Shown in pieces: positions 1-8,694 of a stretch of 64,000 nt of DNA (its first letter is position 1; every line of letters begins with the position of its first letter). The position numbers and the translations under genes are program-made. Under the pieces are notes generated by a model. It had not been told where the DNA came from, did not search any database, and saw only the letters and a program-made list of their open reading frames with translations. The stretch is from Ramlibacter lithotrophicus. GTDB lineage: Bacteria > Pseudomonadota > Gammaproteobacteria > Burkholderiales > Burkholderiaceae_C. The DNA lies in NCBI RefSeq assembly GCF_012184415.1, contig NZ_VTOX01000001.1, positions 682,001-746,000 of the forward strand. The letters are read 5' to 3'.

Positions 1-126
1 GTCATCGCCACCGGCACGCCCGCCGGCGTCGGGATGGGCCTCAAGCCGCCGCGCTACATCAAGAGCGGCGACGTGATCCGCATCGAGATCGACGGCATCG
101 GCCGCATCGAGAACAAGTTCGTCTGA
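1..126 (+). CDS. Fumarylacetoacetate hydrolase (FAH) family protein, C-terminal fragment
   Basis: The window opens inside this gene and only the last 41 codons are visible. The frame reads [11 protein letters not shown] followed by a [16 protein letters not shown] stretch. This is the typical C-terminal strand of FAH-fold enzymes, in which the TGTPAGVG loop lies near the metal and substrate site and the last strand ends in 'G.lxN.v'. Family members hydrolyse or decarboxylate acylpyruvates and other beta-diketo acids at the end of aromatic ring-cleavage pathways. The gene stops 41 bases before a TTT substrate-binding protein on the same strand, so it probably belongs to the same catabolic operon. 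The exact substrate cannot be told from this fragment. Confidence 0.85.
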   Translation, partial: VIATGTPAGVGMGLKPPRYIKSGDVIRIEIDGIGRIENKFV

Positions 127-167
127 CAAGACGGCACCACGCAACCCCACCCGAGGAAGACAAGACC

Positions 168-1148
168 ATGAGCATCGTTCGTCCCGTATTCAAGCTACTG
201 GCCACGGCGGCCGTCGCCCTGACCGCCGCCGGCGCCTTCGCGCAGGCCGGCGACTACCCGAACAAGGCCGTCAAGATCGTCGTCCCGTTCGCCGCCGGCG
301 GCCCGGCCGACAACTACGCGCGCTTCATCGCGCAGCGCCTGTCCACCGCGCTGAACCAGCCGTTCGTGGTGGACGACAAGCCGGGCGGCGGCTCCATCAT
401 CGGCACCGACATCGTCGCCAAGGCGGCGCCGGACGGCTACACGCTGCTGATGATGTCCAACACCCACACGGTGAACGAGACGCTGATTCCCAACAAGCCG
501 TTCAAGCTGATGGACGACTTCGTGGGCATCGCGCCGGTGAACTACTCGGACCTGATGCTGGTGGTGCATCCCTCGGTGCCGGCCAAGAGCGTGGCCGAAC
601 TGGTGGCGCTGGCCAAGGCCAAACCGGGCTCGCTGAACTACGCCTCGTCCGGCCCCGGCACCCCGTACCACATGGCCGGTGAGCTGTTCAAGCACCTGGC
701 CGGCATCAACGTCACCCACGTGCCGTACAAGGGCAGCTCCGGCGCGCGCACCGACGTGGTCGGCGGGCAGGTGCACATGATGTTCGACGCCGTCACGACC
801 ATGTCGCAGATGGCCAAGGAAGGCAAGGTCCGCGCGCTGGCCACCAGCGGCCAGGCCCGCAACGCCATCACGCCCGAACTGCCGACGGTGTCCGAAGCAG
901 GGGTGCCGAAGTACGAATCGACCATCTGGCTCGGCCTGATGGCCCCCAAGGGGACGCCGCCCGCCATCATCGAGAAGCTCAATGCCGAGATCCGCAAGAT
1001 CGTGGCGCAACCGGACGTGAAGGCCACCTGGGCCAAGCAGGGCGCGGTGCCGATGTCGATGACGGTGGCCGAGTACGACAAGTACCTGCGTGCCGACATC
1101 GCCAAGTGGGCGCCGCTGGTGAAGGCTTCCGGCATCAAGGTGGACTGA
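168..1148 (+). CDS. Tripartite tricarboxylate transporter substrate-binding protein (Bug family)
   Basis: A 326-aa periplasmic binding protein. The first 26 or so residues form a Sec signal peptide (hydrophobic LLATAAVALTAAGAFAQA). The mature part starts with the Bug signature YPNKAVKIVVPFAAGGPAD, followed by the A-R-x-I-A-Q-x-L region and, near the middle, the 'HVPYKG' stretch typical of the second lobe. Length matches the family (about 320-330 aa). Bug proteins capture carboxylates or aromatic acids for TctAB-type or other importers and are greatly expanded in Burkholderiales; no TctA or TctB gene is visible here. A GAGGAAG ribosome-binding site precedes the ATG. The position between an FAH-family gene and a molybdenum hydroxylase suggests that it delivers the substrate of that pathway. 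The ligand is unknown. Confidence 0.93.
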   Translation: MSIVRPVFKLLATAAVALTAAGAFAQAGDYPNKAVKIVVPFAAGGPADNYARFIAQRLSTALNQPFVVDDKPGGGSIIGTDIVAKAAPDGYTLLMMSNTHTVNETLIPNKPFKLMDDFVGIAPVNYSDLMLVVHPSVPAKSVAELVALAKAKPGSLNYASSGPGTPYHMAGELFKHLAGINVTHVPYKGSSGARTDVVGGQVHMMFDAVTTMSQMAKEGKVRALATSGQARNAITPELPTVSEAGVPKYESTIWLGLMAPKGTPPAIIEKLNAEIRKIVAQPDVKATWAKQGAVPMSMTVAEYDKYLRADIAKWAPLVKASGIKVD

Positions 1149-1152
1149 AGCG

Positions 1153-1614
1153 TTGGCCACCACGGCGATCCAGTTCACGCTCAACGGGCAGGCGACGTCG
1201 CTCGAGGTCGATCCCGACCGGACGCTGCTCGACGTCCTGCGCAACACGTTGGGCCTGAAGGCCTCGCGCCTGGGGTGCGGCCTGGGCCAGTGCGGCGCCT
1301 GCACCGTGATCCTCGGTGATCATGCGGTCACCTCCTGCGACACGCCCATGTGGTCGGTGGCCGGCAAGAGCGTCACCACGCTCGAAGGGCTGGGCACGCG
1401 CGACGCGCCGCATCCGCTGCAGGCCGCGTTCATCGAGGAGCAGGCGCTGCAGTGCGGCTATTGCACCAGCGGCATGTTGATGCGCGCGGCCGCCCTGCTC
1501 CAGCGCGATCCGCAGCCGGCGGAGTCCGACATCAAGGCCGCGCTGGAGGGCAACCTGTGCCGCTGCGGCGTGCAGAACCGCGTCGTGCGCGCCGTGCAGA
1601 AGGCCTGCGCATGA
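1153..1614 (+). CDS. (2Fe-2S)-binding subunit of a molybdenum hydroxylase (IorA/NicA-like)
   Basis: A 153-aa electron-transfer subunit of the xanthine dehydrogenase family. Residues 1-75 form a plant-type ferredoxin domain with Cys42, Cys47, Cys50 and Cys62. Residues 80-153 form the helical second cluster domain with the paired motifs CGYC (101-104) and CRC (136-138). That is the full set of eight cysteines for two 2Fe-2S clusters. The start is a TTG only 4 bases after the previous stop, with AAGGTGG just upstream. The stop overlaps the start of the next gene (ATGA), which fits equal production of the two subunits. In IorAB-type enzymes this subunit passes electrons from the molybdopterin subunit to an acceptor without a FAD subunit, and none is present here. 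Confidence 0.93.
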   Translation: MATTAIQFTLNGQATSLEVDPDRTLLDVLRNTLGLKASRLGCGLGQCGACTVILGDHAVTSCDTPMWSVAGKSVTTLEGLGTRDAPHPLQAAFIEEQALQCGYCTSGMLMRAAALLQRDPQPAESDIKAALEGNLCRCGVQNRVVRAVQKACA

Positions 1615-3770
1615 CGCTGCCACCCGTTCCCGAGAACCTGAAGAAACACCCGCGCCTGGGCCAGTGGCTGGACGTGGGCCAAGATGGCCGCATCCGCGCG
1701 TATTCCGGCAAGGTCGACATCGGCCAGGGCATTTCGCATGCGCTGCGGCTGGTCGTCGCCGAGGAGCTGCAACTGGCGCCAGAGCAGGTCCACATGGTCA
1801 AGCCGACCACCGTCGCCAGCCCCGACGAGGCCGTGACCTCCGGCAGTCTCTCGATCCAGCATTCAGGCGCCTCGCTGCGCTACGCCGCCGCCCACCTGCG
1901 CGAGGCGTGCCGCGCCCGCTACGCGCGCAAGATCGGCGTCGCCCCGCAGGCGGTGGCGCTGGAGAACGGCACGTTCTTCGTCGAAGGCAAGTGCCCGGCC
2001 GTGTATTCGGGTTTGGTCGATGCGGACATGCTGGCCGCCACCGTGGATCCGCAGCACCTCCAAGCTCGTGGCGGCAGGCCGTCGGCACTGGGCGCACTGG
2101 GCCGCACCGACATCGAGCTGAAGGTGTTCGGCGAATTCGAATACATCCAGGACCTTGAACTGCCCGGCATGTGCCATGGCGCGGTGTTCCGGCCCAAGGC
2201 GCTGCAGGCGCAGGTGGACGAGGCCGCCTGGGCCACCCTGCAGCCGCAGCTGGCGGCGATCGAGGGTGTGATCGAGGTGGTACGTGACGGGATGCTGGTG
2301 GGCGTGCTTGCGGAAGCCGAGCACGTGCTGGCGCAGGCGGGCAAGAAAGTTGAAAAGGCCAACCTCTGGTCTCCTGCTCCCTCCGCGGCAGGGTCAGGGT
2401 GGGGGCATCTTTCGCAGCCCCGCCAGATCGCCGGCTGGCTCAGGGCGCAGGCGCTCGACACCACGGTGATCCTGGACCAGCAGCCATCCGGCCCGCCCGC
2501 CCGCGCCGCGCGCGTGTTCCGCGCCGACTACGGCCGCGCCTGGCTGCAGCACGGATCGATCGGCCTGTGCTGCGCCATCGCGCAATGGAACGGGACGCAG
2601 CTGCAGGTGTGGAGCCACACCCAGGGAATCTTCAATTTGCGCCGCGACCTGGCGCTGGCCTTCGGCGTGCCGGCCGACGCCGTGACGGTGTGTCATGCGG
2701 ACGGTGCCGGCTGCTACGGCCACAACGGCGCGGACGACGTGGCCTTCGACGCGGCGTGGCTCGCCCGCCATGCCGGCGCGCGCCCGCTGCGCCTGCAGTG
2801 GACCCGCCAGCAGGAGATGGCCAACTCGCCGCTGGCGCCCGCCATGACCGTGGGAGTCGAGGCGGCGGTCGACGACGGCGGCAACCTGGTGTCGTGGAAG
2901 CAGGAGGTCTGGAGCCAGGGCCACGGCACCCGTCCCGGGCGCGGCAAGACGCCGGCGCTCCTGGGCGCCTGGCAGACGGCGCAGCCCGCGCCGGTCACGC
3001 TGGCCGTCAACCAGCCCCCCAACACCGGCGGCGGCTCCGACCGCAACTCGGTGCCGCCGTACGCGATTGCGCGCGTGGAGGTGCTCAATCACCGCGTGCT
3101 GGCGATGCCGCTGCGCGTGTCCGCGATGCGGGCATTGGGCGCGCACGTGAACGTGCTGGCCGCCGAATCGACGATGGACGAGATCGCCCGCAGCCTGGGC
3201 CGCGACCCGCTGGAATACCGGCTGGCGCATCTGCAGGACGAGCGCGCGAAAGCCGTGCTGCGCGAAGCGGCGCGGCTGGCGGACTGGCCCACGCGGCCGG
3301 AAGGCGAGGAAGGCTTCGGGCGCGGCATCGGCTTCGCCCGCTACAAGAACACCGGCGCGTGGTGCGCCGTGGTCGCCGACCTCGTGATGGAAGAAGAAGT
3401 GAGGCTGAAGAAGCTGTACATCGCAGCCGACCTCGGACTGGTGGTACATCCCGACGGCGCGCGCAACCAGATCGAAGGCGGCGCAGTGCAGGCGGCGAGC
3501 TGGACCTTGCGCGAAGCTTCGGACGTGGCTCCGGACGGCATCCGGTCCGACGACTGGGAGTCCTACCCGATCTTCAGCTTCGCCGACGTGCCCGAGGTGG
3601 AAGTCTCGCTGATCGACCGCCCGGACATGCCGTCGCTGGGCGCCGGCGAATGCAGCGCCGGACCGACGGCGGCGGCCATCGCCAACGCCGTCCACGACGC
3701 GCTGGGCGTGCGCATGCGCTTCATGCCGTTCACGGCCGACGCGCTGATGGACGCGGCGCAGAACGATTGA
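1611..3770 (+). CDS. Molybdopterin-binding subunit of xanthine dehydrogenase family hydroxylase (IorB-like)
   Basis: A 719-aa large catalytic subunit. It starts at the ATG overlapping the stop of the small subunit; the open frame continues upstream, but only in antisense-like sequence. The N-terminus reads VGQDGRIRAYSGKVDIGQGISHALRLVVAEEL, typical of IorB/NicB-type subunits. Near the C-terminus the GAGE motif (677-680) supplies the catalytic glutamate (Glu680). The complex should hydroxylate a heteroaromatic or aldehyde carbon using water, with Mo-cofactor. Isoquinoline 1-oxidoreductase and nicotinate dehydrogenase are the nearest named relatives, but the substrate here is not known. Near residues 255-268 there is a low-complexity SPAPSAAGSGWG stretch that looks like a translated repeat insert. 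Confidence 0.92.
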   Translation: MTLPPVPENLKKHPRLGQWLDVGQDGRIRAYSGKVDIGQGISHALRLVVAEELQLAPEQVHMVKPTTVASPDEAVTSGSLSIQHSGASLRYAAAHLREACRARYARKIGVAPQAVALENGTFFVEGKCPAVYSGLVDADMLAATVDPQHLQARGGRPSALGALGRTDIELKVFGEFEYIQDLELPGMCHGAVFRPKALQAQVDEAAWATLQPQLAAIEGVIEVVRDGMLVGVLAEAEHVLAQAGKKVEKANLWSPAPSAAGSGWGHLSQPRQIAGWLRAQALDTTVILDQQPSGPPARAARVFRADYGRAWLQHGSIGLCCAIAQWNGTQLQVWSHTQGIFNLRRDLALAFGVPADAVTVCHADGAGCYGHNGADDVAFDAAWLARHAGARPLRLQWTRQQEMANSPLAPAMTVGVEAAVDDGGNLVSWKQEVWSQGHGTRPGRGKTPALLGAWQTAQPAPVTLAVNQPPNTGGGSDRNSVPPYAIARVEVLNHRVLAMPLRVSAMRALGAHVNVLAAESTMDEIARSLGRDPLEYRLAHLQDERAKAVLREAARLADWPTRPEGEEGFGRGIGFARYKNTGAWCAVVADLVMEEEVRLKKLYIAADLGLVVHPDGARNQIEGGAVQAASWTLREASDVAPDGIRSDDWESYPIFSFADVPEVEVSLIDRPDMPSLGAGECSAGPTAAAIANAVHDALGVRMRFMPFTADALMDAAQND

Positions 3771-3786
3771 ACAGAAGGAAACGACG

Positions 3787-4485
3787 ATGAGCGTGGTGAA
3801 CGTGTTGAGCGGCGGCGCCGCCGCGGCAGTGGTCAAGGGCGTGCAGGCGCGGTTCGAGCAGGAAACCGGCGCGCGGGTGAACGGCACGTTCAGCGCCGTC
3901 GGCCAGATGCGCGACCAGCTGCTGGCCGGCACGCCGTGCGACCTGGTGATCCTGACGAAGCCGCTGGTGGCGAAGCTGATCGAGTCCGGCCACGTGGTCG
4001 CCGGTTCGGCGAAGTCGCTGGGGCTGGTCAGGACCGGCGTCGCCGTGCCGGCAGGCGCGAGCCGGCCGAAGATCGGCAACCGCGAGGAGCTGGCGGCGGC
4101 GTTCCGCGCGGCGAGCGAGATCTACCATCCCGACCCCGAGAAGGCCACGGCGGGCATCCATTTCATGAACGTGCTGAAGGCGCTGGGGCTGGACCAGGAG
4201 CTGCAGGCCGCGTTGCGCCCGTACCCGAACGGCGCCACCGCCATGGCGGAGATGGCGAAGTCGAAGTCGCCCCATGTCATCGGCTGCACCCAGGAGACCG
4301 AAATCAATTACACGGAGGGCGTCGACCTCGTGGGCTCGCTGCCGAAGGAGTTCGAGCTGGCGACCGATTACACGCTGGGCGTCTGCACCAGGGCGCAGCA
4401 TCCGGAGCTGGCGGGCAAGCTCGCCGCGATGGTCGCCGGCGCCGCCAGCGAGGCGATCCGCCGGCAAGGCGGCTTCGAATTCTGA
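3787..4485 (+). CDS. ModA-like substrate-binding domain protein
   Basis: A 232-aa protein of the type 2 periplasmic-binding fold. Its opening SVVNVLSGGAAAAVVKGVQARFEQETGARVNGTFSAVGQMRDQLLAG matches the ModA/WtpA-like pattern (beta strand, glycine turn, then 'L...FE..tG..v...f...g.l...i..G'). CDLVILTKP is the usual 'aDv.i' strand. No signal peptide is visible, which is odd for a transport protein, so it may be cytoplasmic or have another role such as sensing. It lies 16 bases after the molybdenum hydroxylase, with AGAAGGAA as the ribosome-binding site. Its placement suggests a link to molybdate or to the enzyme's substrate, but no ABC permease is nearby. Confidence 0.8.
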   Translation: MSVVNVLSGGAAAAVVKGVQARFEQETGARVNGTFSAVGQMRDQLLAGTPCDLVILTKPLVAKLIESGHVVAGSAKSLGLVRTGVAVPAGASRPKIGNREELAAAFRAASEIYHPDPEKATAGIHFMNVLKALGLDQELQAALRPYPNGATAMAEMAKSKSPHVIGCTQETEINYTEGVDLVGSLPKEFELATDYTLGVCTRAQHPELAGKLAAMVAGAASEAIRRQGGFEF

Positions 4486-4531
4486 GCCGCTGCCGCTCCC
4501 GCGCCTGCAACCGGACGGGGTGAGTCGCGCG

Positions 4532-6490
4532 TCAACCGGCCCGTGGCGCCTGCGGCGCCCGTGCCTGCTGCCTTTGCCACAGGAGCGCCGCAACGATCAG
4601 GGCCAGCGTCAGCGCCTGCCAGGCGAGCCCCTGCGCCGTGGCGTGGATTCCCAGCAGCGGCAATTCGACGAAGCCGACGGCCGTCGCCTTCACGACGCCC
4701 GCCTCCTGCAGCGCCGCGACGCCATGGCCGACGAACACGAACGCCATGGCGACCAGCAGCGCCGACATCACCACAAAGAAGGGGCCGACCGGCAGCCGCA
4801 CGCTGTACTTCAGGATCGCCCAGCCGAGCACCGCCAGCAGCACGGCCGCCACGGCGATGCCACCCGTGAACGCACCGCGCCCGTCCGTGCCGACCTGGGC
4901 CCACAGCGCCTGGTAGAACAGGATGATCTCGAACAGCTCGCGGTAGACGGCCAGGAAGGACACGCCGGCCATGGCCCACAGCGTGCGCTTGCCGAGCGCC
5001 GCCGTGACCTGGTGCTGGATGAAGGCCTGCCAGGCCTGGGCATTCGACTTGCCGTGCAACCAGTAGCCGACGTACAGCAGCATCGCAGCGGCCAGCAACG
5101 CCGCGACGCCCTCGGTCAGTTCGCGGTTGGCGCCCGAGATCTGCACGACATGCGTCGCCACCAGCCAGGTCGCGCCGCCCAGCGCCATCGCCGCGATCCA
5201 GCCGGCGTGGATGTATGGCAGCGCATCGCGCCGCCCGGTCTTGATGACGAACGCGACGATGGCCGCCAGCACCAGGATCGCCTCCAGCCCTTCGCGCAGC
5301 AGGATCAGCAGCGCGCTGGCGAAGGCGCCCGACGGCGACAGCGAGCCGGCGCCCAGCTTCTCCTGCGCCCGATCCAGCATCGCCTTCAGGCGCTGGACAT
5401 GCTCGGCCACCGCATCCACGGGCCGGCCCTGGTCCAGCAGCGTGCGCAGCGCCATCATCTCGCGCTCGATGTCCGTGCGCAGCGGGCCATCGACGTTGTC
5501 CAGGCTGGCCTCGACCAGTTCGAAGCCTTCCAGGTAGGCGGTTATCGCCGCCTGGCGTGCGCCGGCGGCGTCGCCCCGCCGCCACGCAGCCACGGTCTCA
5601 TCGAGCTTGCTGCGCGTGAGTTCCAGCGGTGCCGGGCCGGCTGACTGCAGCACCTGCGGATTCGCCGTCAGCCAGGCCCGCACCGCGTCCAGGTCGGCGC
5701 TCTTTCCCGCCACTTCGCCAGGCGCGGCCGTGACCATCGCCCGCAGGCTGCCCAGTTCGGGCTTGCCCACCCCCTGGCCCCACAGCGCCTCGCCGCGGCC
5801 CAGCACCTGCGGTTGCGCCCGCATGGCGCTGACGAAGAACGCCAGCGCCCAGCGGTCCGCGTCGCTCAGTTCGGCGAATGCCCGCATCGGCGTGCCGCCG
5901 ACGCCCAGCGTGATGGTGTTGTACAGGCCGTAGATGCTGCGCACGTTCATGCGCGCCTGGTCGTGGAAATCGCTGGGCGCGGGCTCCATGCCTTTCGCGG
6001 CAGGACCGTCACCGTGTCCCTGTGCGCCGTGGCAGGCCGCGCATTGCGCGGCGAACAGCGATGCGGCTCGCTGCAGGTCGGGCGCCTGGCGCGGTGCCAC
6101 GACCAGGCCATAGACGCGGATCACGTCCGATCGCACGCCGTTCGCCAGCGCGGCCACTTCCGCGCCGGGGGCCTTGGCCTCGATGCGCTGCAACAGCGTC
6201 CTTGCCTGGCCGACGACCGCCGCCTGCCCCGGTGCCGGCAACTGCTGCAGCAATTCGATGGCACGCCCGGCGAACTCGCGCTGCTCCCGGTACTCGGCCT
6301 CGTCCACCACCTTGCCGTCCTGGACGAACTCGGGGTAGTCGACGGCCACGTAGTCGAGCAGGTGGACGACGGTCTGGGCCTGCTCGACCGGCGAGGCGGC
6401 GACCGCGACGGCCGCGAACGCGAGGCCGGCGGCGAGCCAGCGAAGCCATGGAAGGCAAACGGCTGGCCGGCGGTGGGAAAGGGTGCTCAT
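4532..6490 (-). CDS. Cytochrome c / FTR1 family iron permease fusion
   Basis: A 652-aa membrane protein for high-affinity iron import. Residues 1-32 are a signal anchor. Residues 140-225 are a cytochrome c domain with the heme-binding motif CAACH (150-154). From about residue 388 an FTR1 permease domain runs to the end with several membrane helices. It holds both iron-binding motifs, REGLE (399-403) and RELFE (517-521). Known FTR1 permeases move Fe3+ coupled to iron oxidation, and the fused cytochrome may take up the electron; that is inference from the family. The ATG at 6490 was chosen because it starts the signal peptide; the frame extends upstream without one. It is divergent from a TonB-dependent receptor across a Fur-like box, so iron repression is likely. 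Confidence 0.93.
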   Translation of the reverse strand: MSTLSHRRPAVCLPWLRWLAAGLAFAAVAVAASPVEQAQTVVHLLDYVAVDYPEFVQDGKVVDEAEYREQREFAGRAIELLQQLPAPGQAAVVGQARTLLQRIEAKAPGAEVAALANGVRSDVIRVYGLVVAPRQAPDLQRAASLFAAQCAACHGAQGHGDGPAAKGMEPAPSDFHDQARMNVRSIYGLYNTITLGVGGTPMRAFAELSDADRWALAFFVSAMRAQPQVLGRGEALWGQGVGKPELGSLRAMVTAAPGEVAGKSADLDAVRAWLTANPQVLQSAGPAPLELTRSKLDETVAAWRRGDAAGARQAAITAYLEGFELVEASLDNVDGPLRTDIEREMMALRTLLDQGRPVDAVAEHVQRLKAMLDRAQEKLGAGSLSPSGAFASALLILLREGLEAILVLAAIVAFVIKTGRRDALPYIHAGWIAAMALGGATWLVATHVVQISGANRELTEGVAALLAAAMLLYVGYWLHGKSNAQAWQAFIQHQVTAALGKRTLWAMAGVSFLAVYRELFEIILFYQALWAQVGTDGRGAFTGGIAVAAVLLAVLGWAILKYSVRLPVGPFFVVMSALLVAMAFVFVGHGVAALQEAGVVKATAVGFVELPLLGIHATAQGLAWQALTLALIVAALLWQRQQARAPQAPRAG

Positions 6491-6543
6491 CAGTTGTCCG
6501 ACTCCGTGGCAAGGGCATTGGCCCCGTGGTGCGTTACATATCA

Positions 6544-6562
6544 AATAATAACTATTCTCATT
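6544..6562. promoter_or_regulatory. Fur-like box between ftr1-type gene and TonB receptor gene
   Basis: The AT-rich 19-mer AATAATAACTATTCTCATT stands out in GC-rich DNA. Read on the other strand it gives AATGAGAATAGTTATTATT, which agrees with about 12 of 19 positions of the classical Fur box and keeps the paired NAT triplet pattern. It sits 53 bases ahead of the FTR1 start and 26 bases ahead of the receptor start, so one site could control both divergent transcripts. Confidence 0.7.
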
Positions 6563-6588
6563 TAAAACGCAAGCACCGAAGAAACCCG

Positions 6589-8694
6589 ATGAACCTGACC
6601 AGCTCCATCCCACCCCTCGCCTTTCGTCCCACCGTCCTCGCCATCGCCACCCTGTGCGCCGCCAGCGCCGCCGCCGCCCAGCAAGCGAGCTTGCTCGAGC
6701 AGGTCGTCGTGCGCGGCGACGCGCAGCGCAGCTTCAGCTCGCGCGACGTCCAGGTCGGCGCATTCCGCGACCAGGATCCGCTGGACGTGCCGCTCACCAA
6801 CAACGTCGTCACGCGCGAGGTGCTGGACGCCCAGGGGGCGCGCACCGTCTACGGCGCCTTGCGCAACACGGCGGGGGTCACTCGCTCGCAGCTGAGCGGG
6901 TCCACTTACGACAACATCTCGATTCGCGGCATCCTGGTGGAGAACCGCGGCAACTACCGCCTGAACGGCACGCTGCCGATCGTCAACCTGATCGACATCC
7001 CGCTGGAGAACAAGGACCGGGTCGAAGTGCTCAAGGGCGCCTCGTCGATGTATTACGGGCTGGTGCCGCCCAGCGGCATCGTCAATTTCGTCACCAAGCG
7101 CGCCGGCCTGGCGCCCGTGACCAGCATCGAATCGTCGGTCAACAACCACGGCGCGGTCGACGTTCATGCCGACGTGGGCCGGCGCTTTGCGCAGGGCCGC
7201 ATGGGCCTGCGCGTGAACGCCGTGGCCGGCAAGGAGGACATCGGGATAGACCGCTTCGACGGCGACCGCGGGCTGCTCTCGCTGGCCTACGACTGGCGAG
7301 TCAGTCCCGCCTTCACGCTGAAGGCCGACCTGGAGCACTACCGCAAGGACGTCAGCGAACAGGCGGCGATCGCCAATCCACCGGCCGTCGCCGGGGTGCT
7401 CAGGCTGCCGCCGATCCCCGGCAACCGGCGCAATCTCGCCGGCCAGTGGCAGCGCTACGACGCAAAGGCCAGCAACGCGCTGCTGCGCGGCGACTTCGCG
7501 ATCAACGACAACTGGATGGTGACGCTGGAGACGGGCCGAGCCGAGACCGAGCGCGACCGGCGCTACTCGCAATTCCAGAACTACGATCTGGCCACCGGTG
7601 ACGGCCAGTTGCGGATCTTCTTCGCCAACGGCCAGCGCTACACCAACACGAACCATCGGGTCGAGAGCCTGGGACGGTTTGCGGCACTGGGCGTGCAGCA
7701 CGAGTTGACGGTGGGTTACACCTACAACCAGCGCGAGGCGTATTCGGGCGACAGCGCCCCCGTCGCGAACGTCGCGCAGAACCTGTACCACCCGGTCGCG
7801 CCGGCGCCGATCACGCCCGCCGCCTTCTCCCGCGGCAGCGACTCCGCCATCCGCGACAAAGGGCTCTACATGGTCGACCGCCTGCTGATCGGCGCGAAGT
7901 GGCAGGTGCTCGCGGGGCTGCGCGCCGCCGACTACTCCAACACCAGTGCGACTTCGAGCTACAGCGCCAGCAAGACCTCGCCCAATGTCTCGGTGCTGTT
8001 CAAGCCCGATCCCACCACCAGCCTCTACGCCAGCTACCTCGAAGGCCTGGAAGAAACTGGCACGGCGCCGGCCAACCGCGCCAACAACGGCGAAATTCTC
8101 CCGCCGGCCGTCAACAAGCAGAAAGAGATCGGTATCAAGACCCGCGCGCTCGGTCCTTACCTTGCGCAGCTGGCGCTGTTCCAGATCGACCGGCCGCAGA
8201 CCACGGTGGACGCCGGCAATCGCTTCATCCTGGGCGGCAAGAGCCGCTATCGCGGGCTGGAAGGCTCGGTGAGCGGCGAGATCGGGCGCGACTGGAGCGT
8301 GATCGCCTCCATGCTGCTGCTGGATGCCAGGATCGCGTCGGTCGGCGCGGCCAACGCCGGCGAGCTGGGCAAGATCCCGGAGAACACGCCGCGCCGCACG
8401 GCCAGCCTGTTCGCCGAATACCGCCTGCCGCAGGTGCCGGGGCTGGCACTGTCCGCCGGCGCGTTCCACGTCGGCAAGCGCGCGGTGAACAATCTCAACC
8501 AGGCCTTCGTCGGCAGTTACACCACCTTGTCGCTGGGCGCACGCTACGTCGCGAAGCTGGCCGGCCGGCCGGTCACGCTGCAGGCCAGCCTCGACAACGC
8601 CGCCGACCGCGACTACTGGGCAACGGCCGGCAACGGCCTGCTCGGCGCCAGCCTGCCGCGCACGCTGCGCGTCGGCATGAAGGTCGACCTCTGA
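6589..8694 (+). CDS. TonB-dependent siderophore receptor
   Basis: A 701-aa outer-membrane receptor. Residues 1-28 are a signal peptide ending in ASAAAAQ. The plug domain follows, with 'LDVPLTNNVVTREVLDAQGARTV' and 'GVTRSQ..GSTYDNISIRG'. This is the FhuA/FpvA-type siderophore-receptor plug (TIGR01783-like), including the YYGLVPPSGIVNFVTK element. The remainder is the beta barrel and ends in a strand closing with '..LRVGMKVDL', as outer-membrane beta barrels do. It imports a ferric siderophore using TonB energy. The start ATG follows the Fur-like box. Its stop overlaps the next start by one base. No siderophore biosynthesis genes are in the window, so the ligand may be foreign. Confidence 0.93.
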   Translation: MNLTSSIPPLAFRPTVLAIATLCAASAAAAQQASLLEQVVVRGDAQRSFSSRDVQVGAFRDQDPLDVPLTNNVVTREVLDAQGARTVYGALRNTAGVTRSQLSGSTYDNISIRGILVENRGNYRLNGTLPIVNLIDIPLENKDRVEVLKGASSMYYGLVPPSGIVNFVTKRAGLAPVTSIESSVNNHGAVDVHADVGRRFAQGRMGLRVNAVAGKEDIGIDRFDGDRGLLSLAYDWRVSPAFTLKADLEHYRKDVSEQAAIANPPAVAGVLRLPPIPGNRRNLAGQWQRYDAKASNALLRGDFAINDNWMVTLETGRAETERDRRYSQFQNYDLATGDGQLRIFFANGQRYTNTNHRVESLGRFAALGVQHELTVGYTYNQREAYSGDSAPVANVAQNLYHPVAPAPITPAAFSRGSDSAIRDKGLYMVDRLLIGAKWQVLAGLRAADYSNTSATSSYSASKTSPNVSVLFKPDPTTSLYASYLEGLEETGTAPANRANNGEILPPAVNKQKEIGIKTRALGPYLAQLALFQIDRPQTTVDAGNRFILGGKSRYRGLEGSVSGEIGRDWSVIASMLLLDARIASVGAANAGELGKIPENTPRRTASLFAEYRLPQVPGLALSAGAFHVGKRAVNNLNQAFVGSYTTLSLGARYVAKLAGRPVTLQASLDNAADRDYWATAGNGLLGASLPRTLRVGMKVDL

